IMG/VR virus record: IMGVR_UViG_3300028800_000246
Coordinates: 1-31,159 of that record
Reading direction: 5' to 3' (one strand)
Length of the DNA stretch: 31,159 bases
Source of the DNA: a virus
A model generated the notes under the pieces. That model saw only the letters and a program-made list of their open reading frames with translations, was not told where the DNA came from and searched no databases. How positions within the stretch are numbered: position 1 is the stretch's first letter; each line of letters begins with the position of its first letter. Position numbers and translations under genes: made by a program. Of this stretch, positions 1 through 7,588 are shown piece by piece.

Positions 1-220
1 TGGCGTTATAGATTTCTACGACATCTCCGACCTTCGCCGACGAGGGTAGAATTACCTCGCCATCCCCCTCCTCAGCACTCGTCGTAATCAGCGCTATTAT
101 CACGCCGCTATAATAGGGAATGGCGACCGGGGAAGCGCTGGTGGCGACGCTCACAACGGTAATGCCAGAGAGATTGAAAACTACTGTTGGACTGCCACCG
201 GGATTAACAACGGTCGTCAT
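1..220 (-). CDS. Partial small structural-type protein (C-terminus off the left edge)
   Basis: Seventy-three codons can be read from an ATG before the window ends. The start is backed by an AGGG Shine-Dalgarno-like sequence about 10 bases upstream. The visible part is rich in Val, Thr and Ser, has no charged N-terminal segment, and ends in a stretch of the type ILPSSAKVGDVVEIYNA, which resembles beta-rich virion surface or decoration proteins. It is the last gene visible in the late operon, 12 bases after the preceding 397-residue protein. No family is recognised; a structural role is inferred only from position and composition. Confidence 0.6.
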   Translation of the reverse strand, partial: MTTVVNPGGSPTVVFNLSGITVVSVATSASPVAIPYYSGVIIALITTSAEEGDGEVILPSSAKVGDVVEIYNA

Positions 221-232
221 CGGTCATTTTCC

Positions 233-1426
233 CTAAAATGATGCAAATTGCGGCACGCCATAGAGTCCAGCAGCAGACCCCAAATTAGGAGCAAGCGGCG
301 TCTGAGTAGTAAGAAAGCGGAGAGTCCCATTGGCTGCCGTGACCAACGCAAAAGTCCCGCGAACATCGCCGGTCGCTCCGGTGGCCGTGGTTAGAACCGC
401 AGCCGTGTAGCCGGTATTCGCGGCGATCAACGCATTGTTCGACATGATCGTCACGTCGTATTCAGCCGCCGCCTGCCAGTTGTCAGACCGGATCGGAAAG
501 CCGATGATTCCTGTCGTGCCGACCGAATAACTGCCGGTGCCGTCCGTCACGGACGGCGTGACGCTAGAGACGTATTTGAACGCCTTCTTGCCGTTCGTGG
601 TCGTCGCCGACGTTCCCGACAGAGTGATGACCTCCGTCACAGGATAGTTGTAAACATCAAGACCGTTGACCGTGAATGTCTGCACGACTTGGGACGTAGT
701 GGACGTGATGCTCACGGCGCGCGAGATCATATCGCCCGGATTAAACGCCTGCACCGTGCCGGCAGAGCCGAACGGACTGGTCAGATAGGACCCGGTGTAG
801 ATGCCCGTAACGGTATCGCCCGATGCCGTCGCAGTCGCAGTCGCGCTAAGCGTGTAAGTGCCGATCAACCCCCCGCCCGTGCCACCGCCATTCGGCGACC
901 ATCCGACAATGGACACGCCAGTCGGAAGATTTCCCGCAGTCGTGGCATCCGTCAGCACCATGCCGGCGCAGAGCTGATTGTAACAATGCCCCCCACCCGC
1001 ACCGACCGCCGTAACGGTCATGATCTTGCTGCCGGAAACGAGATTCACCGTCACCGAAGCAACCTGCGGATCGAGCTTCAAGAGGTTCTTGACCAGCGCG
1101 CCGGTATCGGCACGCGGCACAGAAACGCCGACAACCAGACCGTCCACAGTGGACGACGCTAAGGTCATCGGCGTGCCGGCAACCGTATGCGCAGCCCCCG
1201 CAATGATCGTGGCGCTCAACGTCATCGGAATGGCGTTGATTGTCGTAATGCGGCTGACGCCGTTCCAGCCTGCGTTCAACGCACCGAAATTCTGGCCCGG
1301 ATTGTACTGATAGAACGGTCGCGGATCGGCGAGCAAAAGTCCCTGCCCGATAAGAGCGGGACCTTGCTCTGGATTTGTTTGGTCCCACCCGCTGGCGAGT
1401 GGGCCTGCATTGGCAGTGATGGACAT
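233..1426 (-). CDS. Putative virion structural protein, Gly/Ser/Thr-rich
   Basis: The 397-residue product is dominated by Thr, Ser, Gly, Ala and Val, with alternating short hydrophobic stretches (for example TYTLSATATATASGD) as expected for an all-beta fibre or head-surface protein. No catalytic motif, signal peptide or membrane helix is visible. The ATG has a GAGGG ribosome-binding sequence about 10 bases upstream. It lies downstream of the major capsid gene and a small endonuclease-like fragment, in the same operon. Position and composition suggest a head-associated or fibre protein; I do not recognise the family. Confidence 0.75.
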   Translation of the reverse strand: MSITANAGPLASGWDQTNPEQGPALIGQGLLLADPRPFYQYNPGQNFGALNAGWNGVSRITTINAIPMTLSATIIAGAAHTVAGTPMTLASSTVDGLVVGVSVPRADTGALVKNLLKLDPQVASVTVNLVSGSKIMTVTAVGAGGGHCYNQLCAGMVLTDATTAGNLPTGVSIVGWSPNGGGTGGGLIGTYTLSATATATASGDTVTGIYTGSYLTSPFGSAGTVQAFNPGDMISRAVSITSTTSQVVQTFTVNGLDVYNYPVTEVITLSGTSATTTNGKKAFKYVSSVTPSVTDGTGSYSVGTTGIIGFPIRSDNWQAAAEYDVTIMSNNALIAANTGYTAAVLTTATGATGDVRGTFALVTAANGTLRFLTTQTPLAPNLGSAAGLYGVPQFASF

Positions 1427-1439
1427 CTAGTCGGCCCTC

Positions 1440-1589
1440 TCAGGACACATTTTTCAGCGCCTTCCGATGGAAATCGATGTAATCCGCCGCAGCCCGCAAT
1501 CGCTCCGCATCGTCACCAGCATGACCGAGCATGTGGTTACAGGCGTTACACAGAAGCTGGCAGCTGTCTCTTTTTATGCTTCTACTCAT
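1440..1589 (-). CDS. Endonuclease VII-like (HNH / His-Me finger) C-terminal fragment, 49 aa
   Basis: The ATG follows the capsid stop codon directly (TAGATG), so translation could continue from it. Residues 12-40 contain LLCNACNHMLGHAGDDAERL followed by RAAADYI. This matches the last part of the recombination endonuclease VII family, where a pattern like GLLCxxCNxxLGxxxDxxxxLxxAxxYL carries the second zinc Cys pair and the end of the His-Me finger. The N-terminal half, with the first Cys pair and catalytic histidine, is absent; family members are usually about 100-150 residues. It is probably the remnant of a free-standing HNH gene that inserted between structural genes, or a very small functional protein. 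The similarity is judged by eye. Confidence 0.65.
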   Translation of the reverse strand: MSRSIKRDSCQLLCNACNHMLGHAGDDAERLRAAADYIDFHRKALKNVS

Positions 1590-2504
1590 CTAACTCGTTG
1601 GAAATGAACCCCAAATAGCCCGAAAATCTTGATAGCTAAAACTCCAGCGCTCATATCCCTTCACCAAAAGATTATCCGTGTAAAAATCCACGAACATATC
1701 CATCTCGAACGGGATACGTTGCAGGTACGTGAGCCCCTGCGTGTTGGTCAGCAGGAACCAAGCAAAGTTGCTGGTGAGGTAGTCATTGACCATGTGGCCT
1801 TCGGGAAGGCCGCCGGCAGTCGAGAGAATCGCGTTCACGTCGTTGTCGGCAGTACCCGGACGAAGCTCGGTCTTGACCAGACGAATGGCCACCGGCTCAA
1901 GGGTCGGATTAACAACGAGCTTGCGGGCGCGGCCCTGGATTTTTAGACCAGCGTTATCACGCCAAGTCTGCCGGATCGTGGTCATCGCGGAAAGCAGCGA
2001 AGACTCGTTCAGATCGGCAGGGACGCTCGGGATGTTGGCGATGGTAGAGCCATCGATAGGATGGGCTGCTGAGAAAAGAGCCTGCCCGTCTCCGCCGACA
2101 TTGGCGTCATACGTGGTGCCAAGATTGAGGATCGAGGCGCCCTGAATTTCCTTGTACTGCACGAAGGAGAATTGCAGGCCCAGATTTGAGGGCTGGAATT
2201 GCGCCTTGTACAGATTGTCGTCAATCGCCTTGCGGGTGATCGCGTAACCGAGAGCAACTTCGATGTGCTCTTGGTTGTAGGTGTAGCGCTGGCCCGCGTT
2301 ATTGTCGAAATACGTGCCGCCGCCTTCATTCTTGAGGCGAGGCAGGCCGAGATAGCGCATCGAGGTGACGCGCTCCAGGGCCATGTTCGATTTTCCGACT
2401 GCGAAAATCTTGTCGTATTGCAGCGGAATTTCTTTGTATTTGCCTTCGACAGCGCGAAGGCCGGGGAACAGCTCGTCTTTGATTTGTGCGGTATTGATGG
2501 CCAT
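1590..2504 (-). CDS. Major capsid protein (HK97-fold, Mu gpT-like size)
   Basis: A 304-residue protein of the size of Mu-like major head subunits. Features seen: a mid-protein segment of the type ALFSAAHPIDGSTIANIP, common in this class of capsid proteins; a following helix (SSLLSAMTTIRQTWRDNAG); then RKLVVNPTLEPVAIRLVKTE, matching the conserved strand-turn-helix of the P-domain; and a C-terminal aromatic-rich end (GYERWSFSYQDFRAIWG). The start has a GGGGAG ribosome-binding sequence 8 bases upstream. It follows the decoration-type gene and lies in the same transcript as the scaffold upstream. No maturation-protease gene was seen in the window, in keeping with a separate scaffold. Assignment rests on motifs, length and synteny. 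Confidence 0.85.
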   Translation of the reverse strand: MAINTAQIKDELFPGLRAVEGKYKEIPLQYDKIFAVGKSNMALERVTSMRYLGLPRLKNEGGGTYFDNNAGQRYTYNQEHIEVALGYAITRKAIDDNLYKAQFQPSNLGLQFSFVQYKEIQGASILNLGTTYDANVGGDGQALFSAAHPIDGSTIANIPSVPADLNESSLLSAMTTIRQTWRDNAGLKIQGRARKLVVNPTLEPVAIRLVKTELRPGTADNDVNAILSTAGGLPEGHMVNDYLTSNFAWFLLTNTQGLTYLQRIPFEMDMFVDFYTDNLLVKGYERWSFSYQDFRAIWGSFPTS

Positions 2505-2516
2505 TTGTTGCTCCCC

Positions 2517-3110
2517 TTAGCTGACGCTAGTCAGGCCGGCGCGGAAGATTTCGTTATTGAACGTCACGAGCACGTTGTTGTACGCGGTCGTGATGTCCGT
2601 ACCGGGAGCTCCGGGCGGATCAGTAACGAAGCCGACAACGGTGAAGGGAAGCGTTGCAGTGTTGGCCGGGCTTTGAACAAACATGCCCGACTGGCCGGTC
2701 GTGGTGTTCCCAGTACCCACCGCCAATTGAATGTTGAGATTGAGTGACGTGAGGCCGATGGCAGTGCCGCCGGCCTGGACCATGAAGACCGCCTGCGGGT
2801 CATCGATCACAAGCGCGCTAACATCGCCGTTAGCGTCCGATCCGGGCCAGTATCGGCTCCAGACTGTATGACCCTGCGAGAGGGACAGATACCTACAACC
2901 CCAGAAGATGCCGGCGAGAGCTACCGTGCTTGCCGTGGCCTGCGTGATGTAGCCGGTGACTGAACTGGTGACGGGGACCACTGCGTCGCCCGTGTAAATC
3001 GGGGTCGTATTGGTGGACGCGATTAGACGCCTGGAAAGACGGAAATTGGGCGTAGAGCCGCCAACCGTACCCTCCGGCGAGAAGCCGAAAGGACTTTGTA
3101 CGTTCGCCAT
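2517..3110 (-). CDS. Putative head decoration / stabilisation protein
   Basis: Starting at ATG gives MANVQSPFGFSPEGTVGGST, a typical opening for proteins coded just upstream of phage major capsids. The reading frame extends three codons further to a GTG, but the ATG has a GGAG site 8 bases upstream and is preferred. The 197-residue product is beta-rich with many Thr, Gly and Val, and alternating segments such as GDAVVPVTSSVTGYITQA. There are no enzymatic motifs. It is the first gene after the internal late promoter and is 12 bases ahead of the capsid gene. Function is inferred from location and composition. Confidence 0.7.
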   Translation of the reverse strand: MANVQSPFGFSPEGTVGGSTPNFRLSRRLIASTNTTPIYTGDAVVPVTSSVTGYITQATASTVALAGIFWGCRYLSLSQGHTVWSRYWPGSDANGDVSALVIDDPQAVFMVQAGGTAIGLTSLNLNIQLAVGTGNTTTGQSGMFVQSPANTATLPFTVVGFVTDPPGAPGTDITTAYNNVLVTFNNEIFRAGLTSVS

Positions 3111-3241
3111 GAATAACACTCCGAAGAGTGCAGTCCATTTCGCGAGCGCCGCGGTATGACTGGCTGGTTTCGAGAGCCCGAACAGCGCGTCCGGGCGGTC
3201 AATGTGATTCGAGCAGCGCGCTCAAAAATCACCTAGTCGAG

Positions 3242-3272
3242 ACTTTTAAGGCAAAGCCTTAAAGTTTGTCAA
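3242..3272 (-). promoter_or_regulatory. Late promoter with palindromic operator in its spacer
   Basis: On the minus strand a perfect TTGACA -35 (3272-3267) is followed after 17 bases by TTAAAA (3249-3244), three of six to consensus. The spacer and -10 region hold a palindrome, TTTAAGGC-N3-GCCTTAAA (3245-3263, extended by AC/GT with one bulge). The expected start near 3237 would leave a leader of about 125 bases before the decoration-type gene. The palindrome could be an operator or an RNA hairpin; there is no strong U-run, so a terminator is less likely. Confidence 0.55.
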
Positions 3273-3297
3273 GGGGGTTGCGGAGAATTTTTGCGGA

Positions 3298-3888
3298 CTA
3301 CTCGCTCTGCGGAATAGGCCGCTCAAAAGTCCGCTTGGCAACGTTAAGCCCAGCCTTAGCAAGCCCCGGATCGTCACGGGTCGCCGTATTGGGCGGCGCC
3401 TCCCGCAGCATCGCTTCCGAATTACGCAATTGATCGATAGCCTCTCGCTTGTCGTCCGCGTTCTTGCGATCAACAAGGATTTTGGGCAACTCCATCAGCA
3501 CAAGGCCCTTTTTCTCGATGGCGCCTTCCCAGCCAATGGGCATCATCTCGGGATGACGGCTTGCCGGGACCTCGCGCCAGCCTGACCGTTTCAGGCTGAC
3601 CATGTAATGCGGGTCTTCCTTGCCTGCGACGCTCTGACGCCGCCACTGATAGGACCAGCCAGCGGGGATGATGTTCGGATCGATGTAGAATTCATCGGTC
3701 TGATAGACGGAATCGCCAAGGCTATCGATGATTTCCTGTGCGCGCAGCTCGGCTTCGCGAATACTGTCGCGGGCATCGTCTGCGCGAACGTCGGCGCGGA
3801 CATCGGCGCGCAAGGAGTCCCGATATTCCTTGGTGCGCTTGTCGATTTTTGGTTCTTCGGGGCGAAGGCCCTCAATTGGCTGGTTCAT
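3298..3888 (-). CDS. Conserved-type phage protein of unknown function
   Basis: This 196-residue, highly charged protein begins with a helical N-terminus holding a short repeat (ADVRADVRAD, residues about 29-38). The middle part, IDPNIIPAGWSYQWRRQSV, and the segment RHPEMMPIGWEGAIEKKGLVLME are rich in Trp, Pro and Gly and look like a compact folded domain. The end is helical again. Its ATG overlaps the stop of the preceding 63-residue gene by four bases (ATGA). It sits between scaffold and decoration genes, so a morphogenesis role is plausible. I do not recognise a named domain. Confidence 0.7.
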   Translation of the reverse strand: MNQPIEGLRPEEPKIDKRTKEYRDSLRADVRADVRADDARDSIREAELRAQEIIDSLGDSVYQTDEFYIDPNIIPAGWSYQWRRQSVAGKEDPHYMVSLKRSGWREVPASRHPEMMPIGWEGAIEKKGLVLMELPKILVDRKNADDKREAIDQLRNSEAMLREAPPNTATRDDPGLAKAGLNVAKRTFERPIPQSE

Positions 3889-4076
3889 GGCTGATAATGT
3901 TCCTTCAGTGCGTTCAGTATGTCGCTCGCCCTAACCGGGATTTGCAAAGCGACTGAAATGCAAGGGTAGTGCCGCGTAAGCCATTCAGTGTCGTTAACAT
4001 CAGACTCATAGTCCAAGTCTGGCGCGCTTTCGTGGCCCCACGCGCGAATGTGATATGCTTTTGGGCGATCTGACAT
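3885..4076 (-). CDS. Small hypothetical protein (63 aa)
   Basis: A 63-residue acidic protein with no recognised domain. The ATG has an AGGGAG site 8 bases upstream, and the stop overlaps the next ATG by four bases, so the two are probably translationally coupled. It lies directly after the scaffold gene in the head-assembly operon. Confidence 0.65.
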   Translation of the reverse strand: MSDRPKAYHIRAWGHESAPDLDYESDVNDTEWLTRHYPCISVALQIPVRASDILNALKEHYQP

Positions 4077-4103
4077 GCTCGGCTCCCTACAATCAGAAAC
4101 TAT

Positions 4104-5036
4104 TTAAGCACGTCTAGCAATCTTGCCCTCGGCAATCAAATCCTGCTGGTTCTGGGCGTAAATCCGCAGCAATTCGTCGCGCGAAGCCTTCGGATAAAGC
4201 GGCGAAAGCGTTTCAATCGCGACTTTGACCTCACTCGGCTGCAACGTGATCGTGCCGGGCCGCTGTGCGCCGGGCGATTGCGGCACGTCGCGTCCGACCG
4301 GAGCGGAAACCGGCGCCCGTGTCTCTTCCCTGACCTGCCGTTCGACCTGCCGGCCCTGATTTAAGCCCAGCTTGCCGTTGATGAAGTCGAAATAGCTGTC
4401 GGAATCCGCTACATGACCTTCATCGATGGCGTCTTCATGCGCCCGCACCATCTGCCGATTGAGTTTTGGGTCGCGGGCGTATTCGGGATGGGATTTGACC
4501 CACGCCGCAGAGCGCGGAGAAAGGCTTGCAGCCAATCTATCGGCCGGATCATTGATCGGCTGGACCTTTTGAGGGGCTTTGGCCTCTTCCTCCAGGGCAA
4601 CCTTGCCGCGCTCGGCTTCGACAATTCTTGAACTGGCCATTGAAAGCCGTTCTTGCGCTTCGGCGGCCTTCTCATGATCGCCAGCGGTCATTGCGGCGAT
4701 CAAATCGCGCTTCGCCGCTTCCTTGTCCTTGGTCAGATTTTCAATGATCGTGCCGACATGATCCTTTTTGACTGTCGTCGTCTCGCGCTGGGCGTCCTCT
4801 GCGACCTTTAGCGCCTCAGCAATCCGGCGATCTTTCTCGGCAAGCCGCTCAGCGGACTCACGCTTGGCGCGGGCGACCTGCTCCTTGAGGCTTTCAATGC
4901 CTTCGTCGGCGGTGACGACCTTATCAGGCTTGGCTTCACCGTTTGGCTTCTTGTCGGTAAGCGCAACCTCGACAGGCTTTTCTTCCGCGACGACCAGCGG
5001 CACTTCAACGGGTTTTTCTACTGCGGCTTCGGTCAT
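4104..5036 (-). CDS. Putative head scaffolding protein
   Basis: The 310-residue product has the build of phage scaffolds. An acidic, Pro/Val/Glu-rich N-terminus (1-45) is followed by a long charged coiled-coil (about 45-155, with EQVARAKRESAERLAEKDRR and similar heptads), then a helical domain and a C-terminal helix ending in positively charged residues (LIAEGKIARRA), the usual capsid-binding end. No enzymatic motif is seen. It is upstream of the decoration and capsid genes, where scaffolds are normally coded. The ATG overlaps the stop of the previous gene by four bases. Confidence 0.75.
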   Translation of the reverse strand: MTEAAVEKPVEVPLVVAEEKPVEVALTDKKPNGEAKPDKVVTADEGIESLKEQVARAKRESAERLAEKDRRIAEALKVAEDAQRETTTVKKDHVGTIIENLTKDKEAAKRDLIAAMTAGDHEKAAEAQERLSMASSRIVEAERGKVALEEEAKAPQKVQPINDPADRLAASLSPRSAAWVKSHPEYARDPKLNRQMVRAHEDAIDEGHVADSDSYFDFINGKLGLNQGRQVERQVREETRAPVSAPVGRDVPQSPGAQRPGTITLQPSEVKVAIETLSPLYPKASRDELLRIYAQNQQDLIAEGKIARRA

Positions 5037-5287
5037 TGCAAAATTACCCTTGTCTGTGCGTCAACGCGCTCTTTCAACATACCGATTGATTCCGAGACGG
5101 CAGCCTGAATATTGGGATCGTCCGTCCAGATCGCATTGGTGCCGGATGTGAACGAGCCGTCATCTTCCAATTGAACGGCGGCGTAGCCCAAGCCAACAAC
5201 GCGGCCTGATCGCGCCATGTCGAGAAGATGCTTTAGACCTCGAATGAGATCGGATTGCTTTTGGCCGGTGATGGCGGGGTTGGTCAT
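5033..5287 (-). CDS. Small hypothetical protein (84 aa)
   Basis: The chosen ATG (MTNPAITGQK) overlaps the stop of the preceding gene by four bases, which favours it over a start four codons upstream. The protein has a helix, then the segment VVGLGYAAVQLEDDGSF, resembling a small alpha/beta domain, and ends with a further helix. Its own stop overlaps the scaffold ATG by four bases. Function is unknown; it is coupled to head-assembly genes. Confidence 0.65.
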   Translation of the reverse strand: MTNPAITGQKQSDLIRGLKHLLDMARSGRVVGLGYAAVQLEDDGSFTSGTNAIWTDDPNIQAAVSESIGMLKERVDAQTRVILQ

Positions 5288-5472
5288 TGCCACATCCACA
5301 AAGGCGTAAGCTCAAAGCCAAGGATTTTCATCACTCGTGCGGCACCCTCATTATCGAGGCCACACTCAGACATGATAAGTTCTTTCTGTCGGACGCGATC
5401 ATCGGTTGACCGCATGTCCGCAATGAGCCATCCCGGAATAAAAACGTAACGCCGATTTGTTTCGATATTCAT
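5284..5472 (-). CDS. Small hypothetical protein (62 aa)
   Basis: The ATG shares one base with the stop of the co-chaperonin-like gene (TGATG), so this start is preferred over a TTG one codon upstream. The product has a basic N-terminus, the central helix DDRVRQKELIMSECGLD and an aromatic C-terminus. No domain is recognised. Its stop overlaps the next gene by four bases. Confidence 0.6.
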   Translation of the reverse strand: MNIETNRRYVFIPGWLIADMRSTDDRVRQKELIMSECGLDNEGAARVMKILGFELTPLWMWQ

Positions 5473-5870
5473 CAAAACACCATATCGGGCGACGGAATCA
5501 CAAGCTCAACTTGGGTGTCTGACAGAAGGATGCAATGGCCGTCCTTGCTGCGAATGTCGAGCTTCATGCCGTTTGACGGGCGAAACACGATCCACTCCCC
5601 GACCTCTGGATTGAGGCCGTGGAATTTCACCTTGTCGTCGTCCTGAAAGGCCATTGGGCCTTTCTTCAAGATCAGCCCGGATTTGCCCTGATAAACGTCC
5701 TCTTGCCGGACTTGATCGGGAAGATGGATGCCGCTCTTAGTTTCCTTTGGCCGCATGTAGATCGCAACCAAGACCTTATTGAATGGCACAACAATCTCAC
5801 TCAGATCGCCGATCTTATCGAACAACTCTTCGACCGGATCAACAATGTGGCGCATTTCCATAAGCGGCAT
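5472..5870 (-). CDS. GroES-like co-chaperonin (Cpn10 family) candidate
   Basis: The protein has 132 residues, against about 95-110 for GroES. After a 30-residue helical extension it reads FNKVLVAIYMRPKETKSGIHLP, which follows the GroES start (a beta strand, then the mobile loop with the G-I-hydrophobic-L anchor that binds GroEL). Later come SGLILKKGP, VGEWIVFRPSNGMKLDI and a closing ILLSDTQVELVI, matching the order of Cpn10 strands. In the cell it would cap the host chaperonin during folding of capsid or other virion proteins; phage T4 gp31 is the known precedent. It lies among head-assembly genes. Match is by pattern only. Confidence 0.7.
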   Translation of the reverse strand: MPLMEMRHIVDPVEELFDKIGDLSEIVVPFNKVLVAIYMRPKETKSGIHLPDQVRQEDVYQGKSGLILKKGPMAFQDDDKVKFHGLNPEVGEWIVFRPSNGMKLDIRSKDGHCILLSDTQVELVIPSPDMVF

Positions 5871-5879
5871 GAAACTATC

Positions 5880-6125
5880 CTATGCTTCGTAGCTTTGTCG
5901 TTTGAGCTGGACAAGTTCAGGCTTTGTATCCGGGCGGCTCAAGACTTGTTCCAGTTCTCTCGCTTCTTTCAATGCGTGCTGCAAACCGCGAATAAAGCCG
6001 ACGCCCTGTCGGTACGACGCATAATCTGGCGCGACAGCAGAGATAAGATGTTCGCTCTGCTCGGCAATAGTTTTTTCAAGATTGTCGCACAAAGTTTGCG
6101 CGTAGCGGGATTGGAAGGCGTCCAT
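5880..6125 (-). CDS. Small helical hypothetical protein (81 aa)
   Basis: Predicted to be nearly all helix (for example CDNLEKTIAEQSEHLISAV and QHALKEARELEQVLSR). The ATG shares one base with the stop of the preceding gene. No family is recognised. It lies in the head-assembly operon, 9 bases ahead of the GroES-like gene. Confidence 0.6.
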   Translation of the reverse strand: MDAFQSRYAQTLCDNLEKTIAEQSEHLISAVAPDYASYRQGVGFIRGLQHALKEARELEQVLSRPDTKPELVQLKRQSYEA

Positions 6126-6394
6126 TAGCCCTTCGCCATGAAAGCATTAACCCGCCGCTCGAAATCGCCAGTTACCTTGTGCATCCCGCCGTTGATTTCA
6201 GGCACCGTATAGAGATCGGCGTAGCGCAATGAGTTCGGCCGCCGCATGTCGCAGATCGTGATCGCGTTACGCGCCCAACTGAAATCCAATACCGCATCAG
6301 GCTCGATCTCATGCAGCAATGGCGACCATTCCCGGATCAGATCGGCGGGTTCTTTCTGCTTTTCAGGAACGGGTTTCTTAGCGTGCGCGGGCAT
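6125..6394 (-). CDS. Small hypothetical protein (89 aa)
   Basis: A Lys/Pro-rich N-terminus (KKPVPEKQKEP) precedes a compact region with Trp, Arg and Asp. No known motif is seen. The stop overlaps the next ATG by one base. The neighbours are head-assembly genes. Confidence 0.6.
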   Translation of the reverse strand: MPAHAKKPVPEKQKEPADLIREWSPLLHEIEPDAVLDFSWARNAITICDMRRPNSLRYADLYTVPEINGGMHKVTGDFERRVNAFMAKG

Positions 6395-6396
6395 CG

Positions 6397-6594
6397 CTAC
6401 GGTCTTCGATGGCTTTTAGATTCTGTTGAGAAGGTAACTGGAACTGCGTGACCACTTTCAATATTAATATGCCAGAGTACTCCCGCTTGGTCCGCAACTA
6501 CTTGATATAAGTCGAAGCCGCCAATGATTTGACCGGAATCAAATATTGGACGTTCTACCATTTTTACAGGTGGATTTTCCTCGATGAGCGTCAT
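6397..6594 (-). CDS. Small hypothetical protein (65 aa)
   Basis: The ATG overlaps the stop of the low-complexity protein gene by four bases. The middle (PIFDSGQIIGGFDLYQVVAD, then GVLWHINIESGHAVPVTF) looks like a small beta-sheet domain. No family is recognised. Confidence 0.6.
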   Translation of the reverse strand: MTLIEENPPVKMVERPIFDSGQIIGGFDLYQVVADQAGVLWHINIESGHAVPVTFSTESKSHRRP

Positions 6595-7382
6595 TTGTTT
6601 GTCCCTTTTGCGTTCTTGCCGTATTCCCTGATCTTCTCTTGCCGCCCTTCCCCACTACCAGCGCCCGCTTCCATCTTCGGATAAGAAACCCGGCCGCCGG
6701 CCTTGCGACCCATGCCTGGAGGGGGCATGGGCACGCCGGGCGCGGCGCCGGAAGTTGGAGGCAGGGACGGAGGCATGGAAGGCGGTGGACGAATAGCGGT
6801 CGGCATCGGCCCAGAGGGCGGCGGCATTGGGCCTGCACCAGAGCCGGGCATCTTAGGGCCGCCGATGATGATGTTAACGGTCGTGCCCTTCTTGCCCTTT
6901 ACAGAGCCGCCACGGGCGCGGTTCACAGAGCCACCACGCTTCATAGGCCCATAAGCAAATCCGCTCGGTGCCGTAATTGGAGTATTGTACTGCTCATTCT
7001 GTTTTTGTAGAGACTGATTATAGGCCGGATTTAGTTGGCTTTGTTGGCTTTGTTGGCTGGCTTGATTTGCTTGAGCATCCGCGAGCCCTTGCACATAAGC
7101 CTGCTGGGCTTGATTGTTCAATTGACTACTCTGAGTACCCCCACCATCAGCGCGCCGTACACGTCCGCCACTCGCGCGCCCCTTGCGGTCCAGTCTCATC
7201 TTCGGCCTCTTGCCCTCGACCTTGCCGCCGCGCTTGCGCTTTCTGAGCGCAGCCGTGCCGTGATCGTCCTCGCGGGCCTCGGCGGATTCAGCATCCATCG
7301 TGCCAACGCGATTGTTTTCGGTCTTGATCGGCGCGTAATCGCCTTGCGTGCCGCGAAGTTGGGCCGCCATGGATTTCTTCAT
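6591..7382 (-). CDS. Low-complexity basic protein, Gly/Pro/Gln-rich
   Basis: This 263-residue protein has a basic N-terminal part (RKRKRGGKVEGKRPKMRLDR), a Gln/Ser/Asn-rich centre with SQQSQQSQ, a basic GGSVNRARGGSVKGKKG stretch and a Pro/Gly/Met-rich C-terminal half. It looks disordered rather than enzymatic, and could be a nucleic-acid-contacting or linking internal virion protein; that is inference. Ends overlap both neighbours by four bases. It lies two genes after the portal. Confidence 0.6.
   Translation of the reverse strand: MKKSMAAQLRGTQGDYAPIKTENNRVGTMDAESAEAREDDHGTAALRKRKRGGKVEGKRPKMRLDRKGRASGGRVRRADGGGTQSSQLNNQAQQAYVQGLADAQANQASQQSQQSQLNPAYNQSLQKQNEQYNTPITAPSGFAYGPMKRGGSVNRARGGSVKGKKGTTVNIIIGGPKMPGSGAGPMPPPSGPMPTAIRPPPSMPPSLPPTSGAAPGVPMPPPGMGRKAGGRVSYPKMEAGAGSGEGRQEKIREYGKNAKGTNK
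7033..7058. repeat. Short tandem repeat, 9-bp unit, coding for Ser-Gln-Gln
   Basis: About three copies of a TTGTTGGCT unit (plus-strand reading) lie inside the low-complexity gene and code for the SQQSQQSQ run. Such a tract is prone to slippage and changes length in steps of three residues. Confidence 0.6.
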
Positions 7383-7588
7383 TGCAAGGATGCCTCTTGT
7401 TGTCTCAAAGCCGTCGCCTGATACATGGCATAAGCCAACATCATCGTATGGTTTTCATGTGGTCTTAAATCAGCCGAACTCAGCACCAGATCATATGCGC
7501 CGTCCGCAAGGATAATGCCGATGGCCGATAGATTTGCTGCATCTGCATCGTTTGCCAGAGCTCGGAGCTTGTCGCCGATGGTGCTCAT
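7379..7588 (-). CDS. Small hypothetical protein (69 aa)
   Basis: A helical protein starting MSTIGDKLRALANDADAANL. Four-base ATGA overlaps link it to the portal gene before it and the low-complexity gene after it. No domain is recognised. Confidence 0.65.
   Translation of the reverse strand: MSTIGDKLRALANDADAANLSAIGIILADGAYDLVLSSADLRPHENHTMMLAYAMYQATALRQQEASLQ

Noticed and set aside
689-1162. Open frame on the plus strand across the 397-residue structural gene
   Set aside because: It lies opposite a gene with a good start and plausible composition, has many Arg/His codons typical of an antisense shadow and no ribosome-binding site. The same holds for other plus-strand frames across the minus-strand genes.
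3242-3265. Palindrome as a Rho-independent terminator
   Set aside because: The stem is AT-rich at its outer end and is not followed by a U-run on either strand, while a consensus -35 lies next to it at proper spacing.
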